From positions 124,001-188,000 of the forward strand of contig NZ_JACVVX010000001.1 of NCBI RefSeq assembly GCF_014534685.1: a stretch of 64,000 bases of DNA, written 5' to 3'. The notes below the pieces were generated by a model. The model saw only the letters and a program-made list of their open reading frames with translations. It was not told the origin of the DNA and made no database searches. The first letter of the stretch is position 1. Each line of letters starts with the position of its first letter. The position numbers and the translations under genes are program-made. Shown in pieces: positions 62,778 to 64,000 of this stretch. The DNA comes from Oryzicola mucosus. Its GTDB lineage: Bacteria; Pseudomonadota; Alphaproteobacteria; Rhizobiales; Rhizobiaceae.

Positions 62778-64000
62778 TCACCTTCTCTGAAAATCTGGAG
62801 AAACCAAAAGCAGGGCGAGCGCGGTCGGGCCGGATTCCGCCCGTCCGATTTCGCGTCGGGTGAGATCGCTGAGCGTGCCGGGCAGAAGTTCGGGCGCGAG
62901 CTGACGCGCGTCGAGCTCCACCGGCGCCTTGCCGACGATCCGCTGCGCCGCCTCGACGCGGCGCACCAGCGCGTCGGGCGCTGCCCAGCTCGCAGCGGCA
63001 TCGTCATAGCCGGCCGGCGAGCCGGGTCGCCAGACAGGCTGGCCAAGCTGGTTGAGCAGCGGCGCAATCGGCATGTCTGGCCGTTCGAAGCCAAGCCCGC
63101 GCAACGACGAGATCGTCCACTCCCACGGCGACTTGAACTTGACCGGCTGCGCCGCCCACGCTTCCGGCATCGCAACCAAGGCGGCATAGACCGCCTTGAG
63201 ATCGCCGCCCGACGATGTGTAGGCCGCAGCAAGCGTCCGGATCGTCGCCGCCGGCGGCTCATCGGCTATGAAATGGCGCGCCAGCTTGGTGGCTATATGG
63301 GCCGCCGTCGCATCATGGGTGGCGAGATCGTGCAAAACAGCGCCCGCCTGTTCTTCACCGGTGTCGGCATAGGACTTGCCGAGGATGTCGCGCTGCCCCG
63401 GCTCGTGCAGGCGTGGACGATAAGCGAAGCCGCCGGGCCGTTCCGCATTCGCGCCGGCGCCCAGCCCACGCACGTTCCAGCCGGTCAGCGCCAACGCGAA
63501 TTGTGTGACATCGGCTTGCGTATAGCCGGTGCGGACACCCAACGTGTGCAACTCCATGATTTCGCGGGCGAGGTTTTCGTTGATGCCGGGCTTGCGCCTG
63601 TTGCGTCGCTCGCCGCTGTTCTGCGCCATCGGGCTGTTGGGACCGACGGAGCGTATCTGGTCGAGAAAAAGCTGCATGGCGGGGTGGCGCACCACCGCGA
63701 GCAGCATATCCTCGAAATTGCCAAGCACATTCGGCCTGATCGCCTCGCGCTCGCAGGCCCCTGCCAGCACCGTCACCGGCAACTTGTCGGCGGAAACGGC
63801 GAAATGGTTCGACCAGAAATGCACCAGCCGTTCGACGAAAGGCGTGTCGGTATCGAGCGCTGAATGGGCGCGCATCTGCACCTCATCGCGATACAGGGCC
63901 TGGCCGTTCTGGCGCAGTTCCTTGCGTGCGGCCATCTTCGCAGTTGCATCGCCGCCGCGAAGCGCCATGCGGCCCTCGCTGAACTGGTCCGCGATATCGG
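62778..64000 (-). CDS. DUF1800 family protein, N-terminus beyond window
   Basis: At least 407 residues, continuing in frame through the right edge of the window (the codons before MALRGGDATAKM are still coding), so the start is outside. DUF1800 proteins are usually about 450-500 residues. Features include ERLVHFWSNHFAVSADKLP, RKPGINENLAREIMELHTLG (the family signature with NEN and EIMELHTLG) and FALALTGWNV. DUF1800 is paired with DUF1501 in many bacteria; its biochemical role is not established. Confidence 0.92.
   Translation of the reverse strand, partial: DIADQFSEGRMALRGGDATAKMAARKELRQNGQALYRDEVQMRAHSALDTDTPFVERLVHFWSNHFAVSADKLPVTVLAGACEREAIRPNVLGNFEDMLLAVVRHPAMQLFLDQIRSVGPNSPMAQNSGERRNRRKPGINENLAREIMELHTLGVRTGYTQADVTQFALALTGWNVRGLGAGANAERPGGFAYRPRLHEPGQRDILGKSYADTGEEQAGAVLHDLATHDATAAHIATKLARHFIADEPPAATIRTLAAAYTSSGGDLKAVYAALVAMPEAWAAQPVKFKSPWEWTISSLRGLGFERPDMPIAPLLNQLGQPVWRPGSPAGYDDAAASWAAPDALVRRVEAAQRIVGKAPVELDARQLAPELLPGTLSDLTRREIGRAESGPTALALLLVSPDFQRR

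Noticed and set aside
61790-62863. Plus-strand frame of 357 codons
   Set aside because: Antisense to DUF1501; no family similarity.

Overview
The window looks like a chromosomal segment of a Rhizobiales alphaproteobacterium of the Mesorhizobium/Aminobacter type. The evidence is high GC, the conserved block rpsA - cmk - small membrane protein - aroA - TIGR02300 gene - tRNA-Ala, a class II (CP4-like) EPSP synthase, and many ABC and TRAP uptake systems each paired with a local regulator. The genus is an inference from gene content and protein resemblance; no search was run.

Layout. 1-4.75 kb: housekeeping core (30S protein S1, CMP kinase, EPSP synthase, acidic TIGR02300 protein, tRNA-Ala-GGC). 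5.2-6.8 kb: decayed large serine recombinase; an 80-bp piece of its C-terminal coding region recurs at 20.56 kb in the same orientation. Between the two copies, 6.85-19.96 kb: a sulfated-glycoside utilisation locus with a formylglycine-generating enzyme, GH3 glycosidase, two Cys-type sulfatases, a peptide/oligosaccharide-class ABC importer with a fused permease-ATPase, a LysR regulator and a family-5 solute-binding protein. 20.8-26.9 kb: GcvA-type regulator and an iron-chelate importer with a MATE exporter inserted in its operon. 27.0-28.3 kb: a divergent TetR/DUF2867 pair with two operator palindromes.

28.4-37.4 kb: an operon coding for a TRAP importer, an HyuA/HyuB ATP-dependent amidohydrolase pair and a DSD1-fold PLP enzyme, with a divergent LysR. 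37.4-44.4 kb: a cell-surface glycan patch that looks AT-richer than its flanks (methyltransferase with coiled coil, GT-C-type membrane protein, 1112-residue multidomain glycosyltransferase). 44.8-47.7 kb: second TRAP system with fused QM permease. 47.7-51.8 kb: YihY-family protein, diguanylate cyclase and CurA-like reductase.

52-55.5 kb: the lower beta-ketoadipate branch (PcaF, PcaJ, PcaI) with a divergent IclR regulator and a palindromic operator. 55.5-59.3 kb: a YehZYXW-type osmoprotectant importer. 59.4-61.3 kb: M19 dipeptidase and an SDR dehydrogenase. 61.6-64 kb: a DUF1501/DUF1800 pair, the latter cut by the window edge.

The most unusual units are the sulfatase cassette with its short upstream reading frame and flanking recombinase remnants, the TRAP-HyuAB-DSD1 operon, the MATE-in-siderophore operon, the three-domain glycosyltransferase, and a perfect 21-bp inverted repeat containing the stop codons of two convergent genes. 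No CRISPR array, rRNA or intact insertion sequence was seen.
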